A stretch of 64,000 nucleotides of DNA. Source: Toxorhynchites rutilus septentrionalis. Taxonomy: Eukaryota; Arthropoda; Insecta; Diptera; Culicidae. Positions 10,616-22,329 of this stretch are shown in pieces. Both the position numbers and the translations under genes were made by a program. The DNA lies in NCBI RefSeq assembly GCF_029784135.1, contig NC_073746.1, positions 11,529,475-11,593,474 on the forward strand, in the 5' to 3' direction. Each line of letters starts with the position of its first letter. The first letter of the stretch is position 1. The notes under the pieces are model-generated. The model was not told the DNA's origin. It saw only the letters and a list, made by a program, of their open reading frames with translations, and did not search any database.

Positions 10616-12461
10616 GACCCCTGTCCCAGCTGGACGACGGATGTTGAAGACGGAACGTCGTGAGAGTGTTGAACCTTGACTCCGCCGCAATCGAATCAAT
10701 CGATTTGTTTTTCTTTTTGTTTCTGGTAGCGCCAGAGTGGAGTGACACACTCTGTTGCAGTGAATAGAAAGCCACCCACAAACAGCGTTACATTTATCAT
10801 GATGGTTAGTGACTTCCTTTCAATTGAAGAGCATAGACAGAATGCGTGTAACATTAACCAGCCTGCACGTGATCCACTGTGGTGTGCTGTATGCAGGTAT
10901 GATTCAGCGTGAATGTTGACCTTTCAAGAACCATATGTTCGAATGCTTTCGAACTGAATTCCGAAATAATCGATCGGAGGTTATTTGTAGCGAATTAAGC
11001 GATACAATTTTACGAAACAATCAACAACGACAACACAGCGTGGATAAATGGGAGCAGCCTCTCTATTCCCATGTGGTCCTCGCAATTGCTGTTGATTAGA
11101 TTGGAATTGCATGTGGTGGCTGCGGGGCGGGAGAAAAATATAATGCCAAGCAAAAAGGACAACAAAGTCAATTGAGACATGAGGAGAAGAGACTGCGAAA
11201 GATAACAGCAGCTCGAGAGGAAAATTGAAAAACTGTAAATAATCAAAATAAACCACCCCTAGATTATTGCCATTATTTATTTATTGTTATTGTTATATTC
11301 ATGTGCCTCTTTGCGCATTTTGTCGAGCGGGCGGAATCCTGCTGCCGCCGTAGCGCAGGATTCGGGCAGGGCAGGGAGAACTCCCGTACAAGCAGAGCAG
11401 AAGGGAAATAAAAATTATAGCACATCATCAGGTTTTATCCTCCGCTCCCGGGATGAAATCTGTGGGGGGAAATCACGCAGATACCGTTGCTCAACGGGAA
11501 AAGCAGGACTTCGTGTACGGGACTACAACACTGACCCCGACGACAACTGCATCGTCCTGACGTTTAGCGCGGGGATGAAAATCAGTCACACACAATATGG
11601 GTTTTGCTTTCCGCAGCAGAGCCACTTCTTTTTGGGCGCTGTTACTTTTCTGCCGAGGGTTAATGTTTCAGGATTACCGAGCTCATTTGTCTCTCGTCGT
11701 GAGTTGATTCTTTCCTCCGGTCGCTTTAGGTTTTTGCCTTGCCCTTGTTGTTACCGGATCGGAGGCAATCTGGCGAGAGAGCAAAAAATAAATGGTAGCC
11801 CAACACGAGGGGGAACAGAACTTTGTCCCTTCATTGCTCTGTCATTAGGGGATGAATCGGAGGAATTGTAGGAAAGTTGTTTTTAATAGTTATTTATTTA
11901 GTTGAGGTGCACCTGTTAATCGTACCATGATTTTCGTATGTTTGTATTTGAGGGTATTTGGCAGAGTAGAAGCAAGTGGAAAGTATGGCAGGACACAGTG
12001 AAAAAAACATGAATTTAGTTTCTCAGGCCCACTTCGATTTCAATCGATACTTGGAAAGACATTGTTTTAATGCTACTTTGAGTTTTTTTTTTCACAGTGC
12101 ACTGCACAGACCTCGATAATCCACTGTAAACAGAACATCTGTTTTTGTAAATAGAGCATTGCGAAAATGAGCTCATTGTTCGCTATGCCATCAGAACGCA
12201 GGGCAACTTTTGTCGTATTTTCACGATTCGATACAGCTTCCGATGGAGGGAGCCGCGGTAGGAGGGATCAAGCAAGATTTGAATCCTTTCCAATTGTGGT
12301 GATAATGCGCCGTGAAAATCACTCCGGCGAAAATCGGAGGGGCGTTTTCGAGCACACAGTTGTTAGTTTTGCGTTGACAAGCGCGAAACAAATCGGGGTT
12401 ATTAATGTTGTGTGATGTTGAATAAATAAACTCTCTCCTTCTTCTCCTTCGTCCATTGCAG
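10616..12461. other. Repeat-poor intronic or upstream sequence of the zinc-finger gene
   Basis: Relatively GC-rich (notably 11,300-11,870) and free of the repeat families seen elsewhere. An open frame of 195 codons at 11,284-11,871 has no domain, poor start context and no paralogue, and is not called. The region ends in a pyrimidine tract and CAG acceptor (12,430-12,461) for the next exon. It could hold regulatory DNA or an unrecognised 5' exon. Confidence 0.4.
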
Positions 12462-12831
12462 ATGAAATCAAATTCGGCATTAGCCGGCTGGTCAAGAACG
12501 AATCGGAGGACGAGGACAATAACAACGTGTACCACCAGCCGAACCACGTGACGATCCACGCCTCCAACGGGTACGATTCGAGCAATCTGAGCACGAGATC
12601 GCGATCGCGAAGCAGGTCGCGGTCGAGGGACCGATCGACCCGTTCGCGATCCTCCTCGATAGAGCTGGAGGTGGACTCGCCGCCTCCCCCGCGGATTAGC
12701 GTGTCTCCGACGACGGATATCCCCCACATACCGAAGAATTCGGAGGCCTTCTCGGTGTCGGCCCTGCTGAAGCGTGAGAGTGAACCCAAATCCAAGTCGC
12801 CTTTGTCCAATAGCTCCTTTGAGTGCGTGAG
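12462..12831 (+). CDS. sens-like: GFI1/Senseless-family zinc-finger gene, internal exon A (regulatory N-terminal half)
   Basis: Coding exon between a CTCCTTC-rich pyrimidine tract with CAG acceptor (12,459-12,461) and an AG|GTAAGT donor at 12,832. Two bases finish a split codon, then the frame reads EIKFGISRLVKNESEDEDNN. It continues through a striking RS-dipeptide tract (about 12,595-12,660), a VDSPPPPR stretch, and FSVSALLKRESEPKSKSP before ending in phase 2. The product would be a nuclear sequence-specific transcription factor. Senseless in Drosophila is a proneural co-factor for sensory-organ precursors, and vertebrate GFI1 is a repressor. This exon has no zinc finger. It is assigned to the gene because it joins in frame to exon B and then to the finger exons. 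The N-terminal exon or exons are upstream and were not found. Confidence 0.8.
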
Positions 12832-13320
12832 GTAAGTGATTCGGGTTAAAGATTGGGTTCATATAAGTCATGTAAGATTTAGTCGAAAGATAATTTACCC
12901 GAATGTAACAAAAGCCCGAATTCAATCGACCCAGAAAAAAATTTAGTAAACTACTGTAGTAAACAACAGGCAATAGCAAAAATGAGCATACTTTGTCGAG
13001 TTGAAGATAGTTATTGTTTATGCGATATATGATAGCTTTACAATGACTATATATTTTATGCGTTACTATAACTCATACAATTGACTAGTTATGGGAACGC
13101 AAATTTTGTAAAAAAGTTTTCAATAGGTTTTTAGGTCTGGATCTGAATATCTTTTATTTGAATTTCAGCTACTGATTGCTATTTCAATACTTTGTGTCAT
13201 GCATTAGCATCATGCCCATGCAAAGTCCCTCAAATTGGAAAAAGTTCACTCAACGAACAACCTACATCATTTCATGTTGCATCATGTTAACACTGGCTCA
13301 ACATATAGTGTTGCTCATTT
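12832..13320. other. Start of the 12-kb intron, no feature
   Basis: The intron begins with a consensus GTAAGT donor at 12,832. To 13,320 the sequence is A/T-rich and holds nothing recognisable. The intron continues to the acceptor at 24,845-24,846 and is filled mainly with repeats. Confidence 0.6.
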
Positions 13321-13321
13321 T

Positions 13322-13445
13322 TTAACGTAGAACTACGTCTTTCATTAAGGCTGCCAAATCAGAAAACGGGTCACGTTTTTATGAAATAATGTTAAAGTTA
13401 ATAACTATTTTTGTCGCGGACGAATTTTTCATTGTAAACAAATTA
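13322..13445 (-). repeat. End fragment of MITE family C
   Basis: Begins with AACGTAGAACTACGTC at 13,324-13,339. It then matches, in inverted orientation, the right end of the repeats at 34,432-34,705 and 40,157-40,445, including the complement of ACGTGACC.GTTTTCTGATTTGG. Confidence 0.65.
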
Positions 13446-13699
13446 ATCGGGTATGTTTTTATTTAAGTTTCTATTCCTTATTCAAACTTTAGTCGTCCAA
13501 CCATTTGATGGTTCAATAGATGGTCCTGAAAGCTATTGTTTTGTTCTCGCCAAGTTCAGTAGCTTCTATTTTTACATCTTCAACACCTACGTCGATATCA
13601 GCGTTATGTCGAGTTACGTCATATCGAAGCAAAACACTTTTTTTTATGGATGCAAAACTGTTCATGATTACTCAAAAATTCGCAAAAACTAATTTTCTA

Positions 13700-13985
13700 A
13701 ATTTTTTAAAAAATAATGAGTCGTCGAGATCTATTGTCATCTCGTTTTTTTTTGTCAAAAATCGACTCTCTGGGTCTTTTTTCGCAATACGAGGTAAACG
13801 TATGATTTATGGTGGCAATGAAAACGGTCATCTCGATTTTTCATACGGGACTTCCTGCGGAATGTTTATTTACTCCTTAAAATACCCTATGCTAAATGTT
13901 AACTCAACCGGACTTCGTTTTCATCTAGTGTCGCAGACGTCATAATATGAGTTTTTTGAAAAACGAAAAATTGCCAAGAGTAAAT
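13700..13985 (+). repeat. Single arm of the foldback repeat found at 1-900
   Basis: Shares the arm landmarks TCTCGATTTTTCAT, GCAGACGTCATAA-type and TTTTTTGAAAAACGAAAAAT. Its left part is the complement of 640-710. Only one arm is present here. Confidence 0.65.
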
Positions 13986-14029
13986 GAAATCGGGATTTAA
14001 AAATGGGTAGGTTATATCTATGATATAAC

Positions 14030-14055
14030 CGCAAGGTTGACGTGGGACTACCTCA
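14030..14055. repeat. GACGTAG palindromic motif
   Basis: TTGACGTGGGACTACCTC at 14,038-14,055 follows 'ATATAACCGCAAGG'. It is a variant of the same terminal palindrome that ends several MITEs in this window. Confidence 0.5.
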
Positions 14056-14244
14056 GCTTAGCAATCATTTGTTTGTTAGATTAAAATTTTGATTGAATGC
14101 AACAATTTCCGAATTCAATTGAATTCAATATATTTGCTTTATGAGTAAAAAGATTGTATAATGCCATGTAAGGTCAATTCATGCAATAGATTATGTTCTG
14201 CGTTACAAGTAAATTTAATGACAGACCTTTTACGTTTGGTATGA

Positions 14245-14850
14245 TGACATCTTGGTTTTGATGTCTGTGTTAAACAAACACATTTCAGTCAGTATAAAAA
14301 TGACCCCGATTTGCATGTATTTGCAATGCCGATTTCTCCAGACACCTTGGTTTAGAAGTCTTTATTAGGTAAACACATTTCAGTCGGAACAAAAATATCC
14401 CTGACCTGCATGAATATGCAATCCCAATTTCCCCACGCTCCTTGGATTTGAAGTCTGTGTTAGGGAAACACATTTCAGTCGGAAGAAAAAAAAACCCCAA
14501 TCTGCATGAGTTTGTAATGCCAATTTCCTCAGACACCTTAGTTCTGAAGTCTGTGCTGGGGAAATACATTTCAGTCGGAACAAAAATGCCCCCGACTTGC
14601 ATGTATTTGCAATGCCAATTTACCCACGCCCCATGGATTTGAAGTCTGTCTTAGGGAAACACATTTCAGTCGGAATAAAAATATCCCCGACTTTAATGTA
14701 TTTGCCATGCCGATTTCTCTAAAGCTGCTTGGTTTTGAAGTCTGTGTTAGGGAACACAGATCGGCGCGAACAAAAGTCCCCATACTTTCATGTGTTTGCG
14801 ATGCCGATTTCCCCAAGGCTGCTTGGTTTTGATGGCTGTGTTGGGGAAAC
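14245..14850 (+). repeat. Minisatellite, about six copies of a 95-97-bp unit
   Basis: Six consecutive units start near 14,276, 14,373, 14,467, 14,563, 14,658 and 14,753, preceded by a partial unit. Each contains ACACATTTCAGTCGGAA, a run of CCCC, TGCATG.ATTTGCAATGCC, and ends in GAAGTCTGTGTTAGGGAA. Divergence between units is roughly 10-20% by eye. Overlapping open frames on both strands are by-products of the repeat. A lone inverted unit lies at 30,478-30,594. Confidence 0.9.
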
Positions 14851-14894
14851 CGTGAATCGGGCCAATTAAAACGAGGTAGCTAGGGCGTTTAGAT

Positions 14895-15135
14895 AACGGT
14901 TAACATTTTACAGTTATTCAATTGTTTATCTAATGAAAAATAACATTTTATTAATTGCGATAGAAGCGTAGGAATATTCCGTATCAATTGATGCAAACAT
15001 CTTTCCGATCCAGTAAGAAATGTTCGAGTTATAAGCATTCGGAATCTTTAATTTTTTCCTGCATGTTCTATGTTTAGGTTTTCATTTTACCCCCCATATA
15101 CTCCGGTTAGACGTAGTCCCACGTCAAATGTGATG
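14895..15135 (+). repeat. MITE family K, copy 2
   Basis: Matches 10,390-10,615 in the same orientation and ends with GACGTAGTCCCACGTC at 15,110-15,125. The following 15,131-15,185 resembles the inner part of the foldback arm (TGCCAAATGT.TTAAAATT.. CGTCGAGATT), so this MITE interrupts or abuts that family. Confidence 0.75.
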
Positions 15136-15185
15136 CCAAATGTTTTAAAATTGCAAGAACCGTCGAGATTCAATGTTATTTAAAG

Positions 15186-15885
15186 CCATTTCGTACGAAA
15201 ATATTTTGAACCAGATCATATTCGCGCAAAATATGTGCGATTTGTTATATTTTTGACCATATTTCACAGAATACTGCGTTTACAAAAAGTTTCATCGGGG
15301 CCAAAAACCTTTATCAATATCTTTCAATGCGTAAATTCTCTCTGAATTGTAGAATGGTAACAGACATCACTTTTTAATTTTATTCTTCGCCGAGTTCAAT
15401 TTTGCCAGAACAAACAGACGGAAAAACGTATTTAAATTAACAAAATTCACAAAATTGTTATAAATTCTGAACAAAACAGCGTAATTCTGCACACTATCTT
15501 ATTTGTGGTAAGTAATTTTGTGTCGTCTAATACAAAAAAAAAATCAAACCAATTTTATCTCAACCAACACAAATTGAACGTGAGCAGCTTTATGCTTAAA
15601 CTATCGAATCAGTCGAACTGTTCAGTTTCTTATGTTTGCTTCGCAATGTGGGTGTGGTTTAGGATGATTTCTTTGCTGATGATTTTCTTTGCGAGCCCTC
15701 AACATCGGCATCTTTGGCTATGGATATCATCTGTCCTGATTTAGCAGGACATGTCCTGATTTTGGGATGCTTTTGGGGCGTCCAGATTTATTTTCCATAT
15801 TCCAACATTTGTCCTGACTTTTATAACAATTTCACTTTTGTTGACGAATCATAATTCATTTACATTTTTTTGTAATTTATTTCTG
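15186..15885. other. Unremarkable intronic sequence
   Basis: No gene, tandem array or paired repeat recognised. An 'AGGACATGTCCTG' near-palindrome lies at about 15,743-15,755. Confidence 0.4.
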
Positions 15886-16265
15886 AGCTTGGGTAGACTG
15901 TACATTTCATAGTTGCTCTCCGTGATTGATCTGAACCGGCGAAATTATACAAAGAACAGATCCTTGGGAGTAGCGATCCATTCTCATTGTGCAAGTTTAG
16001 GTTATTCTAGCTTTCAATAGTCAATAACGACGCCGGTCACGTCTCTACAGTCATCAGGGAAGGGAAGGGATGTTAGTATGAAGTGCCGCCTCTATAGCGT
16101 GACTTCCTTGTGGTCATCATGGGAGGGATAGTTGTTAGTGGGGAGAGCAAAGAGTTACCTTTTGGAAACCTGAAAAGGTAACCGAGAGAACTCATGGAAA
16201 ATAATAAGACCGGCGATATATTTCGTTATTCAACGCGCGTATTTTTTATCGAATTCTGATCATTT
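15886..16265 (+). repeat. Dispersed repeat family G, copy 1
   Basis: Matches 44,707-45,190 in the same orientation. The shared core is GAGCTTGGGTAGACTGTACA, TAGTTGCTCTCCGTGATTGA, CAATAACGACGCCGG and GGATAGTTGTTAGTGGGGA, followed by a 'GACCGGCGATATAT' tail. No coding signal. The compact length and conserved head suggest a SINE-like or LINE-derived unit, but no tRNA promoter boxes were identified. Confidence 0.7.
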
Positions 16266-16289
16266 TGTTTTTATTTTTTATTTTGTACT

Positions 16290-17111
16290 TGCTAACCCGG
16301 CAAACTTCGTCCCGCCCATTTACTTGATTAATTATCGAGTAATGCAGAAATTTGTGTTTTATTTGTATGGCAGCCACCCCTAAGAGAGGGGGGAGGGGTA
16401 TCTAACCACCATAGAAACATTCATTGCACCCTAAAGTTTCCATATGCCTAATTTGGTTTAATTTGCTTGATTAATTCTCGGGTAATGCAAAAATTTGTGT
16501 TTCATTTGTACGGCAGCCCCCTCTAAGAGAGGGGGAAGGAGTATCTTAACACCATAGAAACATTTATTGCATCCTAAAACCTCCACATGCCAAATTCGGT
16601 TTCATTTGCTTGATTAATTCTCGAGTAATGCAGAAATTGGTGTTCCATTTGTATGGCAGCCCCCCCTTTGAGTGGGTGAAGGACTGTCTAACTATCATAG
16701 AAACATTTATTGCACCCTAAAACTTTCACATGCCAACTTTGGTTTTGTTTGCTTGGTTAATTTCCGAGTAATGCAGAAATTTGTGTTTCATTTGTATGGC
16801 AGCCCCCCCCCCCCTGTGATGGGGGAAGGACTGTCTAACCATCATAGAAACATTTATTGCACCCTAAAACTTTCACATGCCAACTTTGGTTTCGTTTGCT
16901 TGGTTAATTTCCGAGTAATGCAGAAATTTGTATTTCATTTGTATGGCAGCCCCCCCTTAGAGAGGGGGAGGGGTCTCAAAATATCACGAAAACCTTCCCC
17001 GGCCCCAAAAACCCCTACATACCAATTTTCATGTCGATCGGTTCAGTAGTTTCCGAGTCTATAAGAATCAGACAGACAGACAGACATCACTCCATTTTTA
17101 TATATATAGAT
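16290..17111 (+). repeat. GCAGCC-unit array, copy 1 (five to six 145-bp units)
   Basis: Begins with CCCGGCAAACTTCGTCCCGC and contains successive units of about 145 bp. Each unit has AATGCAGAAATTTGTGTTTC, GGCAGCC followed by a C-run and a matching AGAGAGGGGG run, and CATAGAAACAT.TATTGCACCC. It ends with TCGATCGGTTCAGTAGTT, a (CAGA)n stretch and ATCACTCCATTTTTATATATATAG. Complete copies elsewhere keep the same two ends, so this is one transposable unit with internal tandem repeats. Class not determined. Confidence 0.85.
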
Positions 17112-17589
17112 TTTGTTTTTGTGTTAAAATCTTTTTCATTGGTGACTAAAATATTACAAGTGTGTAGAAAGTGACATTTGCATCTTCCATCTGTTTCCAT
17201 TTCGCCGGTTTGTTTTTGTGTTTTGTCTATATTCCAATGTCTGAATGGAAGTGTAATTTTGCCGACGAATTGCGCTGGAAGTATCTTTGTTTCAAAGAAA
17301 GACGTAATGATTATGAAGCCAAGTGCTACATATGTGATTTATAAGTATCGGTGGCTTATAGCGGTACATTTTGTTGAAACAATCAACAATGATATCTTCA
17401 ATGAACCATTACAATTGAATCTGATTAGGAAAAGCATATCCAAACGCCGAAACATTGCAAGAAAATTCAGTTGGAATCCACCTCCAATTTCATGCTGAAT
17501 TATGTGGTGTAAAAATCAAATGGCTCAAAAAATTTGGGTTGCAGAAGAAGCTCTTACGTTTTATACATCATAAAAGCTTCAAATTTGTG
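17112..17589. other. Intronic sequence, no feature
   Basis: A/T-rich sequence with a 106-codon frame (17,178-17,498) of no recognisable family. Not called as a gene. Confidence 0.35.
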
Positions 17590-17692
17590 GTCCCTCTAAC
17601 CTCGAGTAAACCGAGTAGGGCGAGTCCTCTACTAAACATAGATTTAAGCTAATGCGATTGAGCCTTACAAATAAATGAATTGAAAAAAAGCT
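17590..17692 (+). repeat. LINE 3' tail fragment
   Basis: Resembles the 3' end of the full-length LINE at 50-56 kb: CTCGAGTA.ACCGAGTA, an ACATAGATTTAAG segment, then GAGCCTTACAAATAAATGAATT followed by an A-run. Diverged and 5'-truncated. Confidence 0.6.
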
Positions 17693-18845
17693 TCAAATCA
17701 ATGGATTGTCTCCAGCACTATTGCGCTGTTACTCTATTGTTCTATTGATGCTGTTTGATGACAAGGGAACCGCCCAAAAATTACTGTGTTCTGACGTACA
17801 GAACAGAAGTCACAAACTCCGGAGTATTTTTTCCGTATGGATCGTCCGAGAAATATGTTAAATGAATAGATTCATGTGTTTTGGTCTCTTGAAGTGCATA
17901 ATCACATACAACGTGTTTTTATTTATTTTCATTTCAATTTCAATTTGATAATGGTTTGGTCACAATCGTTGCTGCTTCAGGTGTCCTGATTTTCAGCTCT
18001 GACCATAAGGTATCTCTATCGTTCGGCAGCTTCTTAGATGTCGATGGAGGCAAAGGAGAGCTGAACAAGTGGAAATACAATGCTACCATTACGCCTCTGA
18101 TTTGTCTCTTGACAATATTAATTGGCGTCCTTTGTTGTAAAAGAGCTGTTCACTGACGGTCTAATGAAGTTATTGAAAAGGTGTTTCACGTTGTTTTTTT
18201 TCCAATTCATAAACAAGTCATTCTCAAGATTTTGTTGCTTATTGTGACATCAACACGTAACAAACGACCGGGAGTTCAAAAAATTCTAGATTTAACTGGA
18301 AAAGCAGAGGGTGTCGGTTTCGCTCGGATTTTTCCTAATGTAAAATATAGTCAAATTAAATTTTATGAGAAATTTCGATGAAATATCGGATATAGATCCA
18401 CTTTGATCATTTCCAAGGATCTACAACGAAACAAAATTTACTCTGATTCGCTGATAAGAGATCGGAGCTCGGTCCATTCAGTTGAATCGTAAAATAAGCC
18501 GAATTTTCAGAGTATTCCAATTCAGACAGGGAATAAAATAAAAATACTCACCTTGGGAGTTTTTTCTCTTGGAATTTCTGCATTAGGAAAATATAAGCAT
18601 TATTTCATTAGAAAATATTTCACTTAGTCTATATTGGAACTTTATCATTATCAGCATAGTCAACATTTAAGATACATTTTATCTCGATTTCAGAATTTTC
18701 TATCAGTGAAGTCCATAAAAAAATCAGTAGATTTAGTGTTGAATTTTATCCTCATTTCACATGAGCCTTTTATCCCAAATCAACTGCGGTTTTTGTGAGT
18801 CCACTAGTCGTCAACCTTTAAACAATTGAGCCAGTATTCTTATAA
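17693..18845. other. AT-rich intronic sequence, no feature
   Basis: No gene or paired repeat recognised. Short open frames at 17,956 and 18,181 lack any family signature. Confidence 0.4.
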
Positions 18846-18905
18846 AAATATACGAGGAATTAGGTAGCTGATTCGGAATATTTCAGGAAGTGATAGAGGA
18901 TCATA

Positions 18906-20202
18906 AAGGGTGTGTCACATCAAATTGCATCACGGAAAAAACGCTGTAGAAATTTAATTTTTAGGGATTATATCTTCAGCTTTCGCTTATAATCAGATAA
19001 GAGTGTATAGATCACGTTGGCCATGCTTCACTGTCAATTTTTCTTAAATTTGGAAAAATGTCGTCGAACGAAAAAGAGCGTCGTGAATTAATCCTGTGCA
19101 CTCATTTCGAGAATCCGGAGTTGTCACATCGGGACATCGGTAGAATGCTGGGAATCGTCCAATCCACGGTCAGCAGAGTACTAAAACGATACTTCGAGAA
19201 CCTAACCATCGACCGGAAGGTGAAGAACGGCCAAATTGGATGCTCCGTCAGTGAAAAAGATCACAAGCGCGTAGTTAAGCAGTTTAGACGTGATCCGAGA
19301 AGTTCGGTCCGGGATGTCGCCAATAAGCTGAATTTGTCAAGTTCATTCGTCCAGCGGACCAAGCAGCGGGAGGGCCTGCGTACATACAAGGTTCAGAAGG
19401 CTCCTAACCGCGACGAAAGGCAAAACATGGTGGCGAAGACGCGAGCCCGGAAGCTGTACACCGAAATGCTGACGAAGCCGCATTGCCTGGTAATGGACGA
19501 CGAAACCTACGTCAAAGCGGACTTTCGTCAGCCGCCGGGCCTGTTATTCTTCTCCGCAGAGGACAAACTCAGCGTTCCGGAGGAGATTCGCAAGCAGAAA
19601 CTATCCAAGTTTGCCAAGAAGTACATGGTGTGGCAAGCGATCTGCTCTTGCGGAAAGCGGAGCGCCCCCTTCGTGATGATCGGCACGGTAAACGGTCAGG
19701 TTTACCTTAAGGAGTGCCTACAGAAGCGCTTACTACCACTATTGAAGCAACACGAGGGCCCGACCATCTTCTGGCCGGATCTCGCTTCGTGCCACTATTC
19801 AAAGGACGTGTTGGAGTGGTACGAAGCCAACGGGGTCACCTTCGTGCCAAAGGGAATGACCCGCCCAACGCGCCGGAGCTTCGCTCAATTGAGAAATATT
19901 GGGCGATTATGAAGCAGGCCTTCCGGAAGAGCCCAAAAGTTGTCAAATCGGAGGCGGACTTCAAGAGAAAATGGATTTCTGTTAAAAAAAAACTACAACC
20001 TGACGTTGTACAGAACCTTATAGACGGGGTAAAGAAGAAGGTGCGAGCATACGGGCTTGGGCTCGAAGTATGAATAAAAAGAAAATGCGAAAAGTTGTTT
20101 AATAGTTTTTATTTTACTGTCTAAAATTTTCAAAAGGATCGGTCTACTGGGCGAATTTCTACAGCGTTTTTTCCGTGATGCAATTTGATGTGACACACCC
20201 TT
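18906..20202 (+). mobile_element. ITm-superfamily DD37E transposon, copy 1
   Basis: A 1,297-bp element flanked by TA on both sides (18,904-18,905 and 20,203-20,204). Perfect terminal inverted repeats of about 49 bp start with AAGGGTGTGTCACATC. One transposase gene fills the interior. The spacing of its catalytic triad (37 residues between the second D and the E) matches the ITmD37E group known from mosquitoes. It is inserted in a palindromic MITE. Confidence 0.93.
19058..20073 (+). pseudogene. DD37E transposase, one frameshift
   Basis: Tc1/mariner-superfamily transposase. The N-terminal half has two helix-turn-helix segments (ELSHRDIGRMLGIVQSTVSR at residues about 23-42 and SSVRDVANKLNLSSSFVQR at about 87-105). 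The catalytic domain has VMDDETYVK (first D), WPDLASCHYSKD (second D, residue about 240) and SIEKYWAIMKQ (E), with 37 residues between the last two. A 1-bp deletion near 19,855 (AAGGGAATGACCC, where the other copies have an extra A) splits the gene. The second part, in another frame, keeps the full C-terminus to a stop at 20,073 (LQPDVVQNLIDGVKKK). Codons are otherwise undamaged, so the insertion is recent. Confidence 0.92.
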
Positions 20203-20665
20203 TATTTGATGAAAAAATTCTTCCACGCGAATGGTAAATTCTCAGCTAGGACAGAGTTATTAAACTTTTCTTATGCTGCTCATTTGAAAGATAATTTTTT
20301 TGCGTAGAATGCAGTTGTAAAACATTCAAATGGATGAAACCAAGTAACATTTAGAGGTGAAGAAAAAAACTAAAGAAATCGTATTTTTTATGGGTTAACA
20401 TTATTGTTAGCTTCCATTAATCTAGATGTCTCACAACAAAATGTTATGCAAAATTTCCTCAAATGAAAGCAATTGAATCGAACTAAGTAGCGTACTGTTT
20501 GAATTAAAACCAGTTTAAGACAAAAAACCGGTCTCAAGAAAAGTTCAATAATTCTTTCGTAGTTGAGATTTGACCATAAGCGTGGAAGATTTTTTTTCAT
20601 CAAATATGATCCTCTATCGCTTGAAATATTCCGGATCAGCTACCTAACAACCTGTATATAACAAT

Positions 20666-22290
20666 ATTTTAAACCGATATAATAGTTTTCAATATTTTAT
20701 TCAGTTTATGAGGAAGTTTTCTCAACAGTTTAAACATTTCTTTAAATTTTAACAGAAAGTCAATTGACTTGTTTCAATCGAGCAGCAGGTTTCTATGATC
20801 TTTTGGGAAAAACGAACAAATTTAAAAACTAACACCTCTATTTTGTATTTCGATCGATTCGGAATATTTCGAACTACTTGATAAAATTCCATTTTGTATT
20901 CCGTTCGAGTTGTTTTTGCATTTCGTTCGATCTGTTACTCTTCGAACAGTAAATGGGCAAAACGTTCGAAATAGGGAATACGAAAGTATAACTCAAACGA
21001 AATGATGGTTTCGATCGGAATTCAAATCCGGCAAATCGGCCGGTGTAAAGAGCAATACAAAAAACTTTTCGGGCAAGGTAAACAAAAAATCAATTAGTAG
21101 TGAGTTTTCTGATGTAATTTTCCCCGTGAGCATTTTGGAAACCATGTAGACACTCAAGAATTATCAATAAGCAGATGAAAAATAAAAAATATATATATAT
21201 TGAAAATATTTTGAATACGCTATTAGTACCCTCTGAAAATTCCCCGAACTATGGCGGAATAGGTTTCGTATTGTGCTTGCGAATAAAAATGATACGAGTA
21301 TGTGAATGAACCGGCATTTCTTGTGACCAATCGTGTTCCGGAGTGGGAAACGAACGACACTCGACTAAAAAATAGAGGAGCAAAATGCAACATCGAAAAT
21401 TATGGATGATTTTTGAAATGCTGCAATTCTGTTAAAAAATAATGCATTCGTCAAAACAACAACTGGACTTTGTATAGAATATTTATACTATTGTATAGTT
21501 AGTATTTGTATAGTATTGTTTAATCGATTTGCTGTGCATTCATTATTTCATGAAATATTCTTAATTCAAAATTAAAGGATAATTTTTCATTCGATAGAGA
21601 ATACCACTGTAGAAAATAGTTCTACTGAAACTTTCTATGACTCAAATGGAAGCGAAATAACCAGGTCAATTAGATTGTTATTGGGAATATATTTTAAAAA
21701 TCTATAGAAACTTTGAAAGCAAACCAGAAACGCTTTATCTTATCTAGCAATGTCTATTGTAAACAACGCATATACACATCAAACTGAAAATATGTATATT
21801 AGTAGCTTGAAAATGCTGTTTTTTTTATCTTCATGTCATCATTTATATCGAAGCTACAAAAATTTCGACCCTCCACTCGTCAATCCGTTGTCAAGTGAAG
21901 ATCTATAGATATCAGTGCAAGATCTTCCTACTTTATCTTTTATCTTCTGGATTTTTTTTTAATTGATAAAAAAAATAATTTATGCATATAAAATTGTTCT
22001 GTTCGATTTTGTGCGCTTCACAAACTCGAAAGTTCGACACTAATGAAACACATATTATGACACAATATACAATCCACTCCAAGGATAGTTGTTGCTGCTG
22101 CCAACATCTCAGGGAGCTTGCGGATTCCCAGATGAAATAAGCACACTTCTGAATAAAGCTGTGATCGTAAATGAAATTTTCAGTATTGAATATGTATATA
22201 AAATACATTTCATTCAGTATTGAATATGTGATAGCAAAACATTTCCTTGCAAGTTTTCGAAAAATCGTAAACTAAAATTCATCTATTTTT
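20666..22290. other. AT-rich intronic sequence, no gene
   Basis: About 20,840-21,015 contains repeated and partly inverted blocks of the 'TTCGAAC/GTTCGAA' and 'ATTTCGTTCGA' type, suggesting a degenerate palindrome. Nothing else is recognised. Confidence 0.4.
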
Positions 22291-22329
22291 ATTCGATTGG
22301 CGTTGCTCAAGATCAGTCTTTGGAATTGT

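Larger units (their letters stand above)
18848..20665. mobile_element. Palindromic MITE split by a DD37E transposon
   Basis: The segment 18,848-18,903 (GGTAGCTGATTCGGAATATTTC then GATAGAGGATCA), continued at 20,205-20,235 (TTTGATGAAAAAATTCTTCCACGC), is the reverse complement of 20,585-20,650. Removing the 1.3-kb transposon leaves a foldback element of about 510 bp. Non-coding. Confidence 0.75.

Noticed and set aside
11284..11871. 195-codon + strand open frame in a GC-rich block
   Set aside because: No domain, low-complexity composition, no paralogue in the window and no splice-phase link to the zinc-finger exon that follows. Long open frames are expected in GC-rich DNA.
12221..12979. 252- and 163-codon minus-strand frames opposite exon A
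   Set aside because: They are antisense shadows of the RS-rich coding exon, caused by its CG-rich repeat. They have no family signature.
14285..14816. Overlapping frames of about 65-105 codons in the 95-bp minisatellite
   Set aside because: Periodic peptides arising from the tandem unit, on both strands and in several frames. No independent coding evidence.
14285..14850. CRISPR-like array
   Set aside because: Units are contiguous 95-97-bp tandem repeats without unique spacers, in a eukaryotic intron.
16672..17049. 125-codon frame in the GCAGCC array
   Set aside because: Its two internal repeats are simply the 145-bp unit translated twice.
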